Shown: piece by piece, positions 37,631 through 49,114 of the stretch | How positions within the stretch are numbered: the stretch's first letter is position 1 | Layout of the letters: each line of letters starts with the position of its first letter | Origin: Trissonchulus latispiculum | Taxonomy: Eukaryota > Nematoda > Enoplea > Enoplida > Ironidae | Assembly: GCA_030248195.1 (NCBI GenBank) | Contig: JASAND010030450.1 | Span: 124,001 to 188,000 of the forward strand | Direction of reading: 5' to 3' | Length of the DNA: 64,000 bases | Position numbers and translations under genes: made by a program | The notes under the pieces: model-generated | The model's input: the letters and a program-made list of their open reading frames with translations, nothing else | What the model was told of the DNA's origin: nothing | Databases searched by the model: none

Positions 37631-39540
37631 CTATGGAGAAACAAGAGAATAAAAATTTAAATTAAATTTAAATCTAAATGCAGAAGATAAACATTACCAG
37701 CTAACTCATGCTTCAACGCAGTGCAGCGTTAGCTGCAAAATCCAGAATACCTAAGGCCACCGTTCAAGTTTTTCTCAGCAGATTAGCAAATTCGGGTTAC
37801 CTCTTGTCTCTAAAATCTCAAGAATTTAAAATTACGGTAATTTATGGTGACATGTGTGTTTCATTCAATGAAACTAATGCTATCTACTACCAGATCCTGA
37901 TCGTAAACACATTTTAAACTAATGACTTACAAACGACATAAAAAAGTTTTTGCTGATATTTACACGTTTCTGCTGGATGTCCAAAAAATCAAGTCCAACT
38001 TGTACAACCTAACCTCTGCGCGAAACAGTGATCTTGAGATTCTCCAACAATAGACCTGACCATGCAAAGGTTTCAAGTGCAGACAATTCTCAAGACATTT
38101 AATGCAACTTTCACCGAAAAATGATTAAAATCGCGACATGCTTGTTCTCCAATTGTACGTACATTGCATATTCCAGTTTCCTGAAAGTTTAATTTTCTTG
38201 TCTAATACGCATACAAAAATAATGCATGCACTGTGGGTTTCATAATCTATGTATTGAGAATTGTTAAGAAAAATTGTCCGTGCAATCAGTGTAAAAGTGT
38301 ACTTTCTGCCCGGGCTAACTCAAACTGGAAACCCCTTTTAAATGCTTCTAACATGCACCTTACAATTTGAGTAAGAAAGTTTTTACTCTGAAAAAAGGCA
38401 CCTTTGCTTATTTGTCATTCAGGCGAAATTTTGCAGAAAATGACAATAATAATCATCCTTTTACAAGGCCAAGAATAAATATTGAGCACCCTAATATTTA
38501 ATAAACACGAAAATGGATTGTTGAATGCATGCAGATTACAAATCTGCAGGATATTTTAATTCATACATGTTTTACAAGAGTTAATACAGTTATTTTATTC
38601 ATTTACATAAAAAAGCTAAAACGCTAAGATTTTAAAGCAGAATGGCTTTAGGCCTGTTATAATGGGGCTACGTATATGTAGTGATCAGTCCAATTCTAAG
38701 ATATCTGCCCCTTAACTTTAAAGGTGTCTATCCCAAAACAAACCCAAAATTTTAAACAGGGAAGCTATCCTGCTTGTAAACGTTCTAGCTAAAATTAATA
38801 TATAATGGACTAATTCTGGAAACAAACTCCACTTCTCCACAAGTGAATCGGGAGTAAACAAGTTAAACTTAACTCAATCTGTTTCATAAAAGGTTGAATG
38901 AAAGGAACCTAGATTTGACTAGAGTTAAGCTAGTTAATAATTAGGTGTAACTCAGCTTATTAGATTATTATTATTAAATTTACTCCACGTTTTCCCGTTG
39001 TCTGCATTGCAGTCAACAAGAATAGCACATAACTACAAAAAATTCTTAAATACAACAGCATAAGTTAACCATTTTGCATTTTATATTATTGTTTCTTCCA
39101 ATCTGTCTAGGGAATTGCCGATCCTTCCCGACTATGAAGTCCACCAATGTCGACCTTGTTTGTAGTGGACATTCGCTTTCGATGATTTCGATTTGACTTT
39201 GAGCAGACGTTGCGTCCAGTATATTTTCTAAATAAACACCTACACGTATCTCGCATTTTATCAAAACAAAAGGGTAGTATTTTACAGTTTCACAACAGTC
39301 ATATTGTCTTGAATGTTAACTAACAGCTGCTGTTGTGTTTTGTGCCACTGCTCGGATGCGTTTGTTTCTGCCCAGATGTAACTATGCAGTATCAAGCGTG
39401 GTGTGTTTAGAAGCATATAGTTAGAGAACTCGAAGTTGCCAGAGTTGTTAATTCCTACAGATTGCTACAGATTCCTCCGCTTGTGCGTTGAAAGCGTTCA
39501 CATTGGATTCAAATTTCGGTTAGAGCTCATTCCACTCAAG
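37631..39540. other. Gene-free stretch right of the LINE remnant
   Basis: A GAGTTAAACT-type motif cluster at 38840-38960 also occurs at 30950-31080 and 21590-21680, suggesting a degraded dispersed repeat. Nothing coding. Confidence 0.45.
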
Positions 39541-39612
39541 CACCTGTTGCTCCGGGTAGAGAATCAGCGCGTTAAACAGGAGACCGTGGCTTCGAGTCTC
39601 GCCGGTTGTCTG
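39541..39612 (+). repeat. tRNA-like sequence (degenerate SINE head)
   Basis: Box A GTTGCTCCGGGTAGAG and box B GTGGCTTCGAGTCTCGCC, with no clean cloverleaf. It lies just downstream of the minus-strand sushi gene. Confidence 0.5.
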
Positions 39613-39755
39613 ATTTTTCGGGTGCTTGGCGGTGTGCAGCTTTCTTTCATTCCTTAATCAGGCAAGGCTTAAATCGTTTGTGCTGCACTGGCACGCGTCT
39701 AGACTTACAGCTTGGAAGGGCCAGGGCATTATAATTCTGCCAAATTATATTTGTC

Positions 39756-42085
39756 TCACTTTTTAATACAGTGATAGGCCAGAAATAGCAGGCCCAGCAG
39801 AATTATCGCGGAAAAGACGAGGAAAAGAATGAAAGTCATCAGGGAAATGCACAGACTATGCAATCTTACATTGGGACTCAAGCAGGCAGCTGAAAATAAA
39901 TATACTAGATCATTAATTACTAAATTAAATTAAATTAATTTATGAATAATTAAATAATATTAAATCAAATTATATAATTTAATTAATTTATCAATTAAAT
40001 AATTAATTAAAGTATTAAATAGCAATAAGTACCTAATTTAGCCAAATTCATTTCAACTGGATTTCTGGTATATATACTCTATGTACGTTTCATATTTTTC
40101 ATTTTTCGTTTCTACTTCTGTTTAGCTTTATCTCTAGCAAAAACAATGTAACGGGAATTATGTCTGATTCGAAAACCAATTTTTCAAATAGAAATCTTTT
40201 GTGGGCCCGGCACCTTGACATTCTGGGACCGCAGTCCATTGCCCACTTTCGTCACAAACGGCATTTTCGGAACCAAACATGGAGTAGCCAGTATCACAAA
40301 TGTACTTCACAAAACTGCCCGCATAATATTCTTCACTGATGGATGAACTAGCGTGCTGCACAACTCCTCCGATCACGATGGGAAGTGGATCACAAATTGC
40401 TGAAATGTGCACAAATCAGCACAAATTTCTGGGCAAAACTAACGCATACGTACAGGTACATAGGTGTGCATCTGCCTTAGCATCGCCAATTTCGGAAGTA
40501 TACATATAAAACCAGCACAATTTTCAGAAATGTGCACAAAACCCACAAAATGTGTGAAATTGTCTCTGGTGCCACATGGCACACACCCCTTGTGGTGGTG
40601 CAAGGAGGGGTACCATACCTATTTTGATCAAGATGTAAGGAAAGCAGGCATAGGAAAGATTGATAAGCCTGATATGGGAGTTTAGCTGATGACCCTGTGT
40701 TGTAGTTGGTTAGCATGTCTGCTCCGGAGTCAGAAGGGCCGTGGTTCGATACCCGGCTGGGCCAATTCTTTACTTTCAATGGTGAGTAAAACGCTGTAGC
40801 CTCCTCTTCCCTTCTCTTCTAGGTCCTGGTTTCGTGGGTGCAAGGGTGCCTGACGCCTCCCGTTCGGGCTTGTCCTCGGTTTCTCCCTGGTCCACCAGCC
40901 CTGGTAGAAGCGCTACAAAGGTTCATGATCAAGAGTTGAATTACAACTGCAATCACCCGAGGCGTCGGCATAGTTATTGCCGGAGCAGATGTAGCCTTAA
41001 TGCTTACACAGGATTATTAATTAATACCACCAGTTACATAGCTACATCCAGGAGGTTTGCAGTGCAACCCTGGAGGGCCAATTCTTTGAAAAACTCCTTT
41101 AATTAGTATAAGCCGCACCATTAACAACGTATCCAAGTTAACAAAAGTATAACAAAAATCTCACTTAAACAAACTGGCAAGTCTATCCAGTGACCACTTT
41201 CATTGCATACGATTGCGAAACCAGAAATTTGTGCAAATCCTTCGTGACAGCCAACAGTTAAATTTGTTCCGGGAAATATCGGCTCGGCTGGCAGAGACTC
41301 TGTATAATTGGCGAATTCCAAGATAGGCAACGGTTCACAAATTTCTGAAACAATTGTTTTGCAAAATACGCAGGTTCAAGTTTTTAGCTTATCTCATTAT
41401 TTATCCATAAATTAGAATGTCTGAGAAAGACGGAAACAACATTTTACAGTATATACTATATAAGGCACTGCCATGCTACAATTATACACTATATATACAT
41501 ATCGTATGCACATGCACTATGATTGTGCTAATTATTTGTGATGCAACTTCTTAGTGATCATCAAGTTCTTAAAAAGCTTTTACTACTGCAAAAAATCGAA
41601 CTTATTTCTTTAAAAATAATTTTTATAAAAGATGAGCAAATTTCACCTAAACAAGAACTTGTTAAAGAGCCTCGCAGTGAAAACTTATAAATTTCCCAGC
41701 CATTTTTGTAATGTGCAATTTTTCTATACGGAGATTCCGTTTTGGGGAGGGGGAGGGAAGTCCCGGCATCCACGTAAAGTTAACTTGATTGATACTTGTG
41801 CAATATACTAATAGGACAGTAAGTATTGTATTGTATTGTAATGTAATTAAGTAACTAAGTATTGTAATGTTATTGAAATGTAACTAAGTATTGTACTGAT
41901 TTATCACGTACTGGAACAGGAATCGACGGAAGGCATCCAGCCCTGATCCGAACAAGTTAGGTTAGTGTTATTTCCCACATATCTATAGCCTTCATCGCAG
42001 GTGACAGTGATACTGTCGCCCTCATTTGTGGAATTTGTGGTTAACCCTGGTCTTCCGTTGGTAATGTTGGGCATGATACACTGAC
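39756..42085 (-). CDS. Sushi/CCP-repeat type I membrane protein, C-terminal four exons
   Basis: Cell-surface protein with complement-control (sushi) modules and a C-terminal membrane anchor. Exons, in coding order: 41912-42085, 41165-41344, 40214-40399, 39756-39889. Each CCP is one exon with phase-1 borders at both ends, the classic sushi arrangement. CCP1 shows CIMP, VTCDEGY, LTCS..GW and DSC. CCP2 shows ICEPLP, VGCHEGF, IVCNESGHW and PVC. CCP3 shows ICDPLP, YICDTGYS, AVCDESGQW and PEC. All four cysteines and the tryptophan are present each time. Several N-glycosylation sequons occur. The last exon encodes a linker, a hydrophobic helix of about 24 residues (LMTFILFLVFSAIILLGLLF) and a tail of about seven residues ending HCIKK, stop TGA at 39756. 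The 5' end, with a signal peptide and perhaps more CCPs, lies to the right and was not found. Function could be adhesion, pattern recognition or complement regulation; the sequence does not decide. Confidence 0.85.
40690..41000 (+). repeat. Composite SINE with tRNA head and GC-richer body
   Basis: The tRNA-like head (40690-40764, with GTAGTTGGTTAGC and GTGGTTCGATACCCGGC) is followed by a 230-base GC-richer non-coding body unlike the surroundings, containing GGTTTCGTGGGTGCAAGGG and CACCCGAGGCGTCGG. It lies in the intron between two sushi exons. Confidence 0.6.
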
Positions 42086-43372
42086 CTGAAAATATTCAGG
42101 ACCCTATTTGGACTAGTAAAGATTAGAGTGCATAGATTGAGAACTAAATAGTTTGTCCAAGGTATCTTTGTAAGAATAAATACCGCTTGAGCTGAACGTC
42201 AGCACAATGTGAGGAACTAAAACAAGTTTTTCTCATTATCTTTTCTTCAATGTCGATTAGATCCGTTTAACCGGTAACAAAAGTATTTATTTGGATTTTG
42301 ACAATTCTTTGGAACTTAGCTTAGGCTAATAGTCAAATATAATTAGTTAAACAAATTGTCTAATCAAATCGACATCTGAACACATTTGTTTACCTAAACT
42401 GTTAAATTAAATTAAATTAAATTAGATTAAATTCAATTTTATATTATCGATCTGCAACAGGAAATTACACTTACAGTAAGACGTAAGACTTACAAGTGAT
42501 ATAAAAGTTACAGAGAATCGAAAGGGCGTGTACTGAAACTACAAGAATTATTACAGAGGGATCAGGCATATCTAATTCGGGAGAAAGAATTTATTTCATA
42601 CTCCTATAGAATTAGCCTCTTGGGATAATTTCGGTTCACTTGATCTATGAAACTGACGATTCCTTAGAATAATGAATACATCATCCCAGTTTTATCCTTT
42701 ACGTTTGATGGAAAACAAAATTGTTGACAGCAAGTCCAATTTTTTGCTTTTCTGTTTTGATCAACTTCATTCTTGCGAGTAAAGAATTGGTTGGCCCATG
42801 TAGTTTAGAAATACGTAACCAATATATATAGCTTGTTGGTTGAAGGCGGACACGAAATTCGACCAAAAGAAGATGAAAGTAAACTTCTAATTTAAATGGA
42901 TGAAGTCCCTAAAAAAGCAAAACAATGTCTTTAGCACAACTATGCAACAATTAATGATTCCTGTTTCAAAAGCTGCTGGGGAAGCGTGCTTTCTGCCGAC
43001 TTGTGTCAAATCATAGAAGGATTATATCTGCGGACGTCATTTGAATATTTCATGCTTGACACTTCAAACTAAAGCTTGAAATTTAAGCAGTTAACATGGG
43101 AAATCGGCAATTTGGCTCAACTGACGAACACAACTCAATACCTCCGCTGAAATTTGGTATGTACAAGCACGGTTGAAATGCCACTAACGCGCCTTACTAT
43201 GCGTTTTTATGTTAACAGATAGAATCATTACTGTAGGATATCAGAGACTTTTAACTTTGCTACCGGTATTAATGTTGTACACCGTCCTTGTATAGGCCGG
43301 CTGGCTGCCCAGTCCTTCACAATTCCGCAGAGGGCCGGCCCGCCATTCGGTGACAGTTTTTGCGGCTTATCG
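42086..43372. other. Upstream of the minus-strand sushi exons
   Basis: Expected to be an intron. No further CCP or signal-peptide exon recognised. (TAAAT)n near 42405-42430. Confidence 0.5.
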
Positions 43373-43380
43373 CCTTTAAC

Positions 43381-43756
43381 CATAGGGTAACGTGGGGGGG
43401 GGGAATGGGGGGGTGCAAACCCCCCCCAGACCGACAAAAAACGGGTAGACCCCCTCAGCGAAAAGGAAAAAAGGGCAGACCCTCTCGTCCAAAAAGGAAA
43501 AAAGGGTAGACCCCTCAGCGATTTTTACCAAAAATAGGTAATTTTTTAGCAAATTTTAGCGATTTTTTCAAAAAATTTCTAGAAAATCGCTAAAAATTGT
43601 TATTTTTTACTAATTTTTGGTCAAAAACGTTAAAAATTTGCATTTTTTTGCTAATTTCGGGGCAGACCCCCTTAAAATTTTTGACTTTTTCAGGGGTAGA
43701 CCCCTCGCCGAGGTCGGGGTAGACCCCCCCAGAATCGGACCCCGTGTTAATGTATG
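43381..43756. mobile_element. hAT-like MITE, G/C-tract family, copy with 8-bp duplication CCTTTAAC
   Basis: Same ends as the 17495 copy (CATAGGGTAACGTGG and GTGTTAATGTATG), flanked by CCTTTAAC at 43373-43380 and 43757-43764. Internal near-repeats contain GGGTAGACCCC, each able to fold, and GAAAAGGAAAAAAGGG. 376 bp, non-coding. Confidence 0.85.
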
Positions 43757-44630
43757 CCTTTAACTATACACTGGCTACCATCTGCCTTGAAAAGTATCAC
43801 ATATTTCATCCTTGTATTTTGGATAGCCGGCGAAATGTGATAACGGCCGGTGTCGTTTCTCTATTTTGTCACCTATGCTAAAATGTCACCTAAGCTAACT
43901 TTTCACTGAAAAGGCTCGTTATTTTTTCAATCTCGTTGTTTTAACAGCATTAGATAGCTCTTGCAAAAATAATAGTTTTTTTGACAAAAGTTTCGGCTAG
44001 CTTAACTAATTGGCTTAACTAATTCTAACTCACCACTGAATCCGCCTCGTCAAGAGCTTTCGAATGATACACAACATGATAGATTTCGCTTAATATTTGA
44101 AAATAGTAGTATAAAAATACCGATTGAGCGTGTGCCCACACTGTGGGCAGGTGGGCAAAGTTGAAGAATTTGGAAGATTTCCTAACATCTGTAGTACTTT
44201 AGTCTTCAAACACAATGTAACATACAAGGCTAATTAAGATAATATTAATATCAACTTATTTATAGTTAATTATTCCTTAATCAATTTTTTTACTAGAATT
44301 ATGCCCTTCCTCTCACGGTTTTGGATACATTTACACCACTCGGTTAAATATTGATGTAATTCCTGGGAATAAGGTTGTTCGATCACCTCATATCAGACCG
44401 TCCTATTATTTGTGAAAAATTATGTTTACTGAATTTTCAAATATATTACTCTTCCTAGTGAATGCCAGTTGGCTAGATCAGTATTAGTTCCAGTTGAAAC
44501 TAGTCAATCAAACCTCAGCCAATATATCTCCTAAGCAAAACCTAAGCACACATCCACACCATTTGCATTGTTTATTGAAATACAGTACATACATACATAC
44601 ATAAGAATAACAGCATAAAAATGACAACAA

Positions 44631-47600
44631 TTACACAATAGCATAATGCCCATAAGCATAAGATGTAATACCGTCATCAAGAATATAACGTTTATCATCA
44701 AAAGCTGATAAACTGATTTTGTTAGATTTTATTGAATAGAGTTGGTGTTTATCGCTTCTGATCATATCCTTTACATCCCGACGAACACACTTATCATATA
44801 AACAACGTACATAATCATTGTGACACAATACATTTTTTACAACACATTTCTTAACTCCTTTAGCACGCTTTTTATCAGAACCATTACATACAAAGCTATA
44901 CATTTTGGCACGTAGCCCACAAAACTCTGAGATAGGAGTACCCGAAGTTTCATCCTTCATTTTTCCGATCACTTTTTTATTTTTTAAAGAGTACAATGGA
45001 TGATCCGTCGGATAGTCACTAAAATCAAACATATCTTTATCACCATATAAGTCTGTATACACATTATTTGTCTCTATACAATAACAAAGACTGTCAGTGT
45101 CGGTGAATAACAGTTTAACAAAATTACCATATTTTGCAATAACATAATTGTAATGGAAGTCATACATAAGCAGTTTAGACAGATCCAGCACAGTAAACCC
45201 AACATATATAGGTTTATTAAGCTCGATCATTGCTCGACTCCTGCAAACTGCCACCAAGTCCTTATTAAAAGCAGTAGCCCGCTGAAAACGAGGACTAGCA
45301 ACAAGTTTACGGAATCGAGACTGTTCATGTACAATTTCTACATCAAGATAACAACGTACATTTTCCATAGTTTTACCAAACACTGCATTATTTAGAAGCT
45401 TAAACAGATTTTTTTCAAAATCTGAATTAGCTTGCTTCCGCATCTCAGTATTAAAACCGATATACTTATGCATCCACGCAGACTGTCGAAAGGCAAGGAC
45501 ACGATGCACACGCTCAAGTTTTAAGCCCAATGATAAATATAATTTTAAGTTACGAAAATGAATGATATATTTTTGTTTGTTATGAAGGTTAGGCACGAGT
45601 TTGTGCACCATACCAGCCTTAATACCGAGACGCTCTTGTAACTGTTTGCAATAAGAAGACAACATATCTTTACAAATCACCATTTTTTCAGGGGCCAGGG
45701 GATACAAGTTGTGCAAATCATGCAACTCTTTTGGGTACCCCAAGTCAACTTCTAGAACATATCCCTCCTCTCCCTCCTCATTCACACCCTCCCAATTAAT
45801 TTTATCAATTTCAGATGTTGAAAGCCAATGGAAATTGGAATAGGGTTGTTTCTGACTCATTGCCCAGTCATACAAGTTATTGGCATCCAAATACAAGATA
45901 TATGAGTTTGGCACTGAAGCATCATAACAAGACACATAGGGATTATTCGCTTTGGCATAACGATGTGAAATCATCGCTACTCCACCGCGAATCCCTTGTT
46001 CAAAGAACATGTACTGGTTAATGTCCTTAAGAAGTTCCAGTTTAATATCTGTCAGCTTAAGGCAGGCATCCCACCCAAAACTTGGCAGAGTGATGTAATG
46101 AATGGGATCCAAACCATAGTGCTGAAGACAAAACAACCGAAAGTTCTCAAAAACATCAGCCAGCAATAAAATATCAGATAGCAGATACAAATCATGATAT
46201 TTACCTAAGTTGTCTATGTTAAAACTATTCCATACAGTAAGGGCATGTTTGTAGTCAGAGTCTGAAATATTCTCCTTTATCAGCTCACTATAAAACGCTG
46301 ATTTTGGAGGCAACTGCATTTCATTGAATCGCTCCCAGGAATCCATATACTCATATGGGTAGACGCCTTTTCTGAGAAGCAGACGTTTTGTTTCTTCTTC
46401 GGGAAAATGGCTTGACAGGATGTGGAACTGGTTGGAATCAAGGTTTCTGACCAAGGTGTCCAACGAAGCGGCAAGAAACTGATAACTATCAATAAATCTG
46501 ATACGCCATGCTTCATTGTCACATCCATCGATAATCTTCGCTATAAGCTTCCTCTTTCCAGGAGTTTTCTTTGGCCGTTTTTCCAAAGAAAAGCTTAGAT
46601 AATCCTCCATGCCTTTTGCAATAGCGCTTAGCTTCAGTTTTTTGGTCTTACAGACTTGACCAATGTGTTGCATAATCAGATGACCATCATAACGTCGAAG
46701 GTTGTGAAAAACCACCGTTACATCTCTGTTTAGTCGATATTGTCTATTGCACTGATTGTGGGCCGGGCCGCGAAAAGATCCACAGAGATGACAATGGTCC
46801 CTGACTCTATCAGTGTGAAGAGGTTTACCACAAATATGACAGTCGCTTGCAGTTTTAAACTTTGTTTCTTCATCATGATTTAGATTAAGAGGCACTGAAT
46901 TACTCAGACTGACACTATGCCTTTCTGCAATATCAACCACTTTTTCCAAGAACTGACGAACACAGTCTTCACCACGATAAACACACGTTTGATCGATCTG
47001 GTGCGTGTCTTTCTCACAGCATTGTCTAATGCAAATAAGCCCATATCCACAAGGAGTATGCCGTTTATAAGCCATACTGTATGATTTGTTGGTGCTTGGC
47101 TGACAGGTCTCCAGCTTTTCAATCAGGCACTCGAAGTCAGCGTAAACTACAATTGGTGCTCGTAAAGCTCTATGGTAATTTTTGAACTTTAGTTCGTCTT
47201 CTTTTGGCATAACAATTTTCGTAGGATCGTTTCTGCAACACCTTTCAAGGTGTTCTTTCAGCTTCTTCGCACTATATTGTGGTATCAAGCACCGCCGACA
47301 GAAGAACTTTTTGTGGCCATCCTTGCGTTGATCCGAGAGCAAACGATCCAGGTGTTTGATCCAGCAGTAGTGTCCATTATACAGCAGCAAATCCACATGT
47401 TTGCTATGGCTGAGCTTAGATATATAGAGAGGAATTACACTTCTTCGCTCCAACGTGAAAACGTTGATCGATAATTTATCTTGGTTTTTGAACTTTGGCA
47501 CAGATTTTATATCCACAGGCATTTTCAAACCACCAATGTTCAGTTTCTTTTCATACGGCTTATACCTACTGACCATATTAGCATTATTGTTCCGATTCAC

Positions 47601-47636
47601 TGAAACAGAGCCGATAAAACAGACCACAGGAAACAT
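44631..47636 (-). CDS. Family B DNA polymerase of self-replicating element type (open frame of 1001 codons)
   Basis: Protein-primed-type DNA polymerase (DNA_pol_B_2 family), with 3'-5' exonuclease and polymerase domains. Visible motifs by residue of the frame: ExoI YADFE 165-169; a Cys/His insertion CHIC..DHCHLCG..RGPAHNQCN at 266-297, like an endonuclease-VII/HNH zinc site; ExoII HNLRRYD 311-317 (the usual glycine is arginine); ExoIII YLLSD 484-488; Pol A YLDANNLY 582-589; Pol B KLLNNAVFGK 746-755; Pol C DTDS 846-849. All catalytic acids are present. The true protein starts further upstream: the region up to 48529 continues the same product but is broken by two stops and one frameshift near 47595, so the first about 15 residues here are out-of-frame filler. 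A poly(A) signal (AATAAA in reverse) lies at 44571-44576, just after the stop. Replication of its own element is the inferred role. Confidence 0.93.
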   Translation of the reverse strand: MFPVVCFIGSVSVNRNNNANMVSRYKPYEKKLNIGGLKMPVDIKSVPKFKNQDKLSINVFTLERRSVIPLYISKLSHSKHVDLLLYNGHYCWIKHLDRLLSDQRKDGHKKFFCRRCLIPQYSAKKLKEHLERCCRNDPTKIVMPKEDELKFKNYHRALRAPIVVYADFECLIEKLETCQPSTNKSYSMAYKRHTPCGYGLICIRQCCEKDTHQIDQTCVYRGEDCVRQFLEKVVDIAERHSVSLSNSVPLNLNHDEETKFKTASDCHICGKPLHTDRVRDHCHLCGSFRGPAHNQCNRQYRLNRDVTVVFHNLRRYDGHLIMQHIGQVCKTKKLKLSAIAKGMEDYLSFSLEKRPKKTPGKRKLIAKIIDGCDNEAWRIRFIDSYQFLAASLDTLVRNLDSNQFHILSSHFPEEETKRLLLRKGVYPYEYMDSWERFNEMQLPPKSAFYSELIKENISDSDYKHALTVWNSFNIDNLGKYHDLYLLSDILLLADVFENFRLFCLQHYGLDPIHYITLPSFGWDACLKLTDIKLELLKDINQYMFFEQGIRGGVAMISHRYAKANNPYVSCYDASVPNSYILYLDANNLYDWAMSQKQPYSNFHWLSTSEIDKINWEGVNEEGEEGYVLEVDLGYPKELHDLHNLYPLAPEKMVICKDMLSSYCKQLQERLGIKAGMVHKLVPNLHNKQKYIIHFRNLKLYLSLGLKLERVHRVLAFRQSAWMHKYIGFNTEMRKQANSDFEKNLFKLLNNAVFGKTMENVRCYLDVEIVHEQSRFRKLVASPRFQRATAFNKDLVAVCRSRAMIELNKPIYVGFTVLDLSKLLMYDFHYNYVIAKYGNFVKLLFTDTDSLCYCIETNNVYTDLYGDKDMFDFSDYPTDHPLYSLKNKKVIGKMKDETSGTPISEFCGLRAKMYSFVCNGSDKKRAKGVKKCVVKNVLCHNDYVRCLYDKCVRRDVKDMIRSDKHQLYSIKSNKISLSAFDDKRYILDDGITSYAYGHYAIV

Positions 47637-48529
47637 TTATCGTCGTTATTCTTAACATTGATCACAGCCCGCTTTGCTTCAATCCATCCTGGCAACTTTT
47701 GGTATGAAGAGCCTCGCAGTGGTTGATGAACAGCGATGTGCACATCCAAATGCAATACTTCCTATACTGCCCAGTCTGAACCAAGTTGTATAAACAGATC
47801 AAGATTTTTGTGCACCTCCTGCTCTGCTCCTGCCAGCTCTTGTAGAAGTTGGGATGCCATTTGAATTTCTTTAGCTTTACAGCAAAAGTGAGATTCTATT
47901 TTTTCTTCTGGCCTTGTAGTCCCGTATAATCGAACTCGTAAGCATAACCAAAACTTCAGCCCTCTCAACTTTAAGCAGTTATGCTCCAGCAGCTTTATCA
48001 GTTGACTTCGGCACTCACTGAAGAAAATATGCGGATCACCAACGAAGTTCTATGGATTAACTCGATATCCTCGTAACCAACCATTATATGAGACTGTCAA
48101 CGAAGTCACGTCATATGTGTGATTGATTTTTCTGTATGGTGTATCATTAGGTTCTTCATTTGTTTCATTATCTTCTACGGTCACAGCTTCTTCGTTAGAT
48201 TCGTTTTCTGCTTCAGTCACAGCTTCTGCATTGGATACATTTTCTTTGTGAGACATAACAACCTGCTGTCTGCCATCCCTCTCTTCACGCCCTTGATCCT
48301 CCTTCGTTTCATCAGCTATGACAAACTTCTTTTCCAATGGTTCAGCTACATCCAAAGATCTCGTCCACTCATGCACCTTCGCATGTCGTTTCAACGCATC
48401 TAATCGAGACAACAAACGACAGCACTGTCCACATTCGAAGCGATCATCCTTGTGCACACTGTCGTAATGGCGTTGGCGGTTTCGGTGTGACTTAAATACC
48501 ATATCGCAAATGTCACAGGAAAAGTCCAT
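47600..48529 (-). pseudogene. Broken N-terminal region of the PolB protein with two C2H2 fingers
   Basis: From ATG at 48529 the frame encodes two C2H2 fingers (C-x2-C-x12-H-x4-H, then C-x2-C-x12-H-x3-H), an acidic Glu/Asn-rich spacer and a segment ending RGYRVNP at a TAG (48050). The same frame then resumes with a block containing GLKFWLCLRVRLYG and LGSDWAV, hits a second TAG at 47762, and continues with HQPLRGSSYQKLP and DDKCFLWSVL until a shift of one base near 47595 moves it into the polymerase frame. Relatives in other invertebrate genomes, as I remember them, carry these blocks as one continuous protein, so this reads as one gene with two nonsense changes and one frameshift, not three genes. 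Confidence 0.75.
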
Positions 48530-49114
48530 TTTCTATAAACAGACAACAAGTAATCTGAAAATGTTATATTCTTATAATGCCAAATATTGTAATAGCAGCT
48601 CATAACTACAAAGATGTGAAACTGACAACACGTGGGAATTAACTCTAGGTTTTATCTTAAATCACTGAATTGGTTAATACTTACCACACGGTGACAAGAA
48701 CGGACAAATGACAACATCTCCAAAAACATTTCCTTTATATAGTATTTTCAATTTGCAAGAACAAATATGATTGGTTGAATGAAATAACCCAGAATTTGAT
48801 TGGATTAAAATGTCACGTGACTATTGGGTTTCAAAATTTCAGGACTTCTGATGCCATTTAGACTTAGCTAGGTTAATCGCGAAATCATTGTAAATTTAAA
48901 TTAAATACACCAATCCGATGCCAGACACAGCATCGCAAGGTAAGTCAACTTCAGTAGAATTAAATGGCAATTGTAATTGGAAAAGTCTGAAGTTCCCCTC
49001 ATATACTTGGTTCGTTCCCACAAATCTGGAGCAGTATAAATCAGGTTCACCTACTTTTATTCTTGTATTTTTCCATTTTCAATGAAATAAACTGGTTTCT
49101 GGCTGCTGATTATC
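48530..49114. other. Unpaired middle of the PolB element, upstream of the C2H2 region
   Basis: No coding sequence recognised. It separates the minus-strand N-terminal region from the inverted 3' copy and is the likely place for the promoter of the C2H2-PolB gene. It contains a CACGTGACT-like palindromic site near 48814 but no clear TATA box. Confidence 0.4.

Noticed and set aside
45153..47655. Several plus-strand frames within the polymerase region
   Set aside because: Antisense shadows of the 1001-codon polymerase frame.
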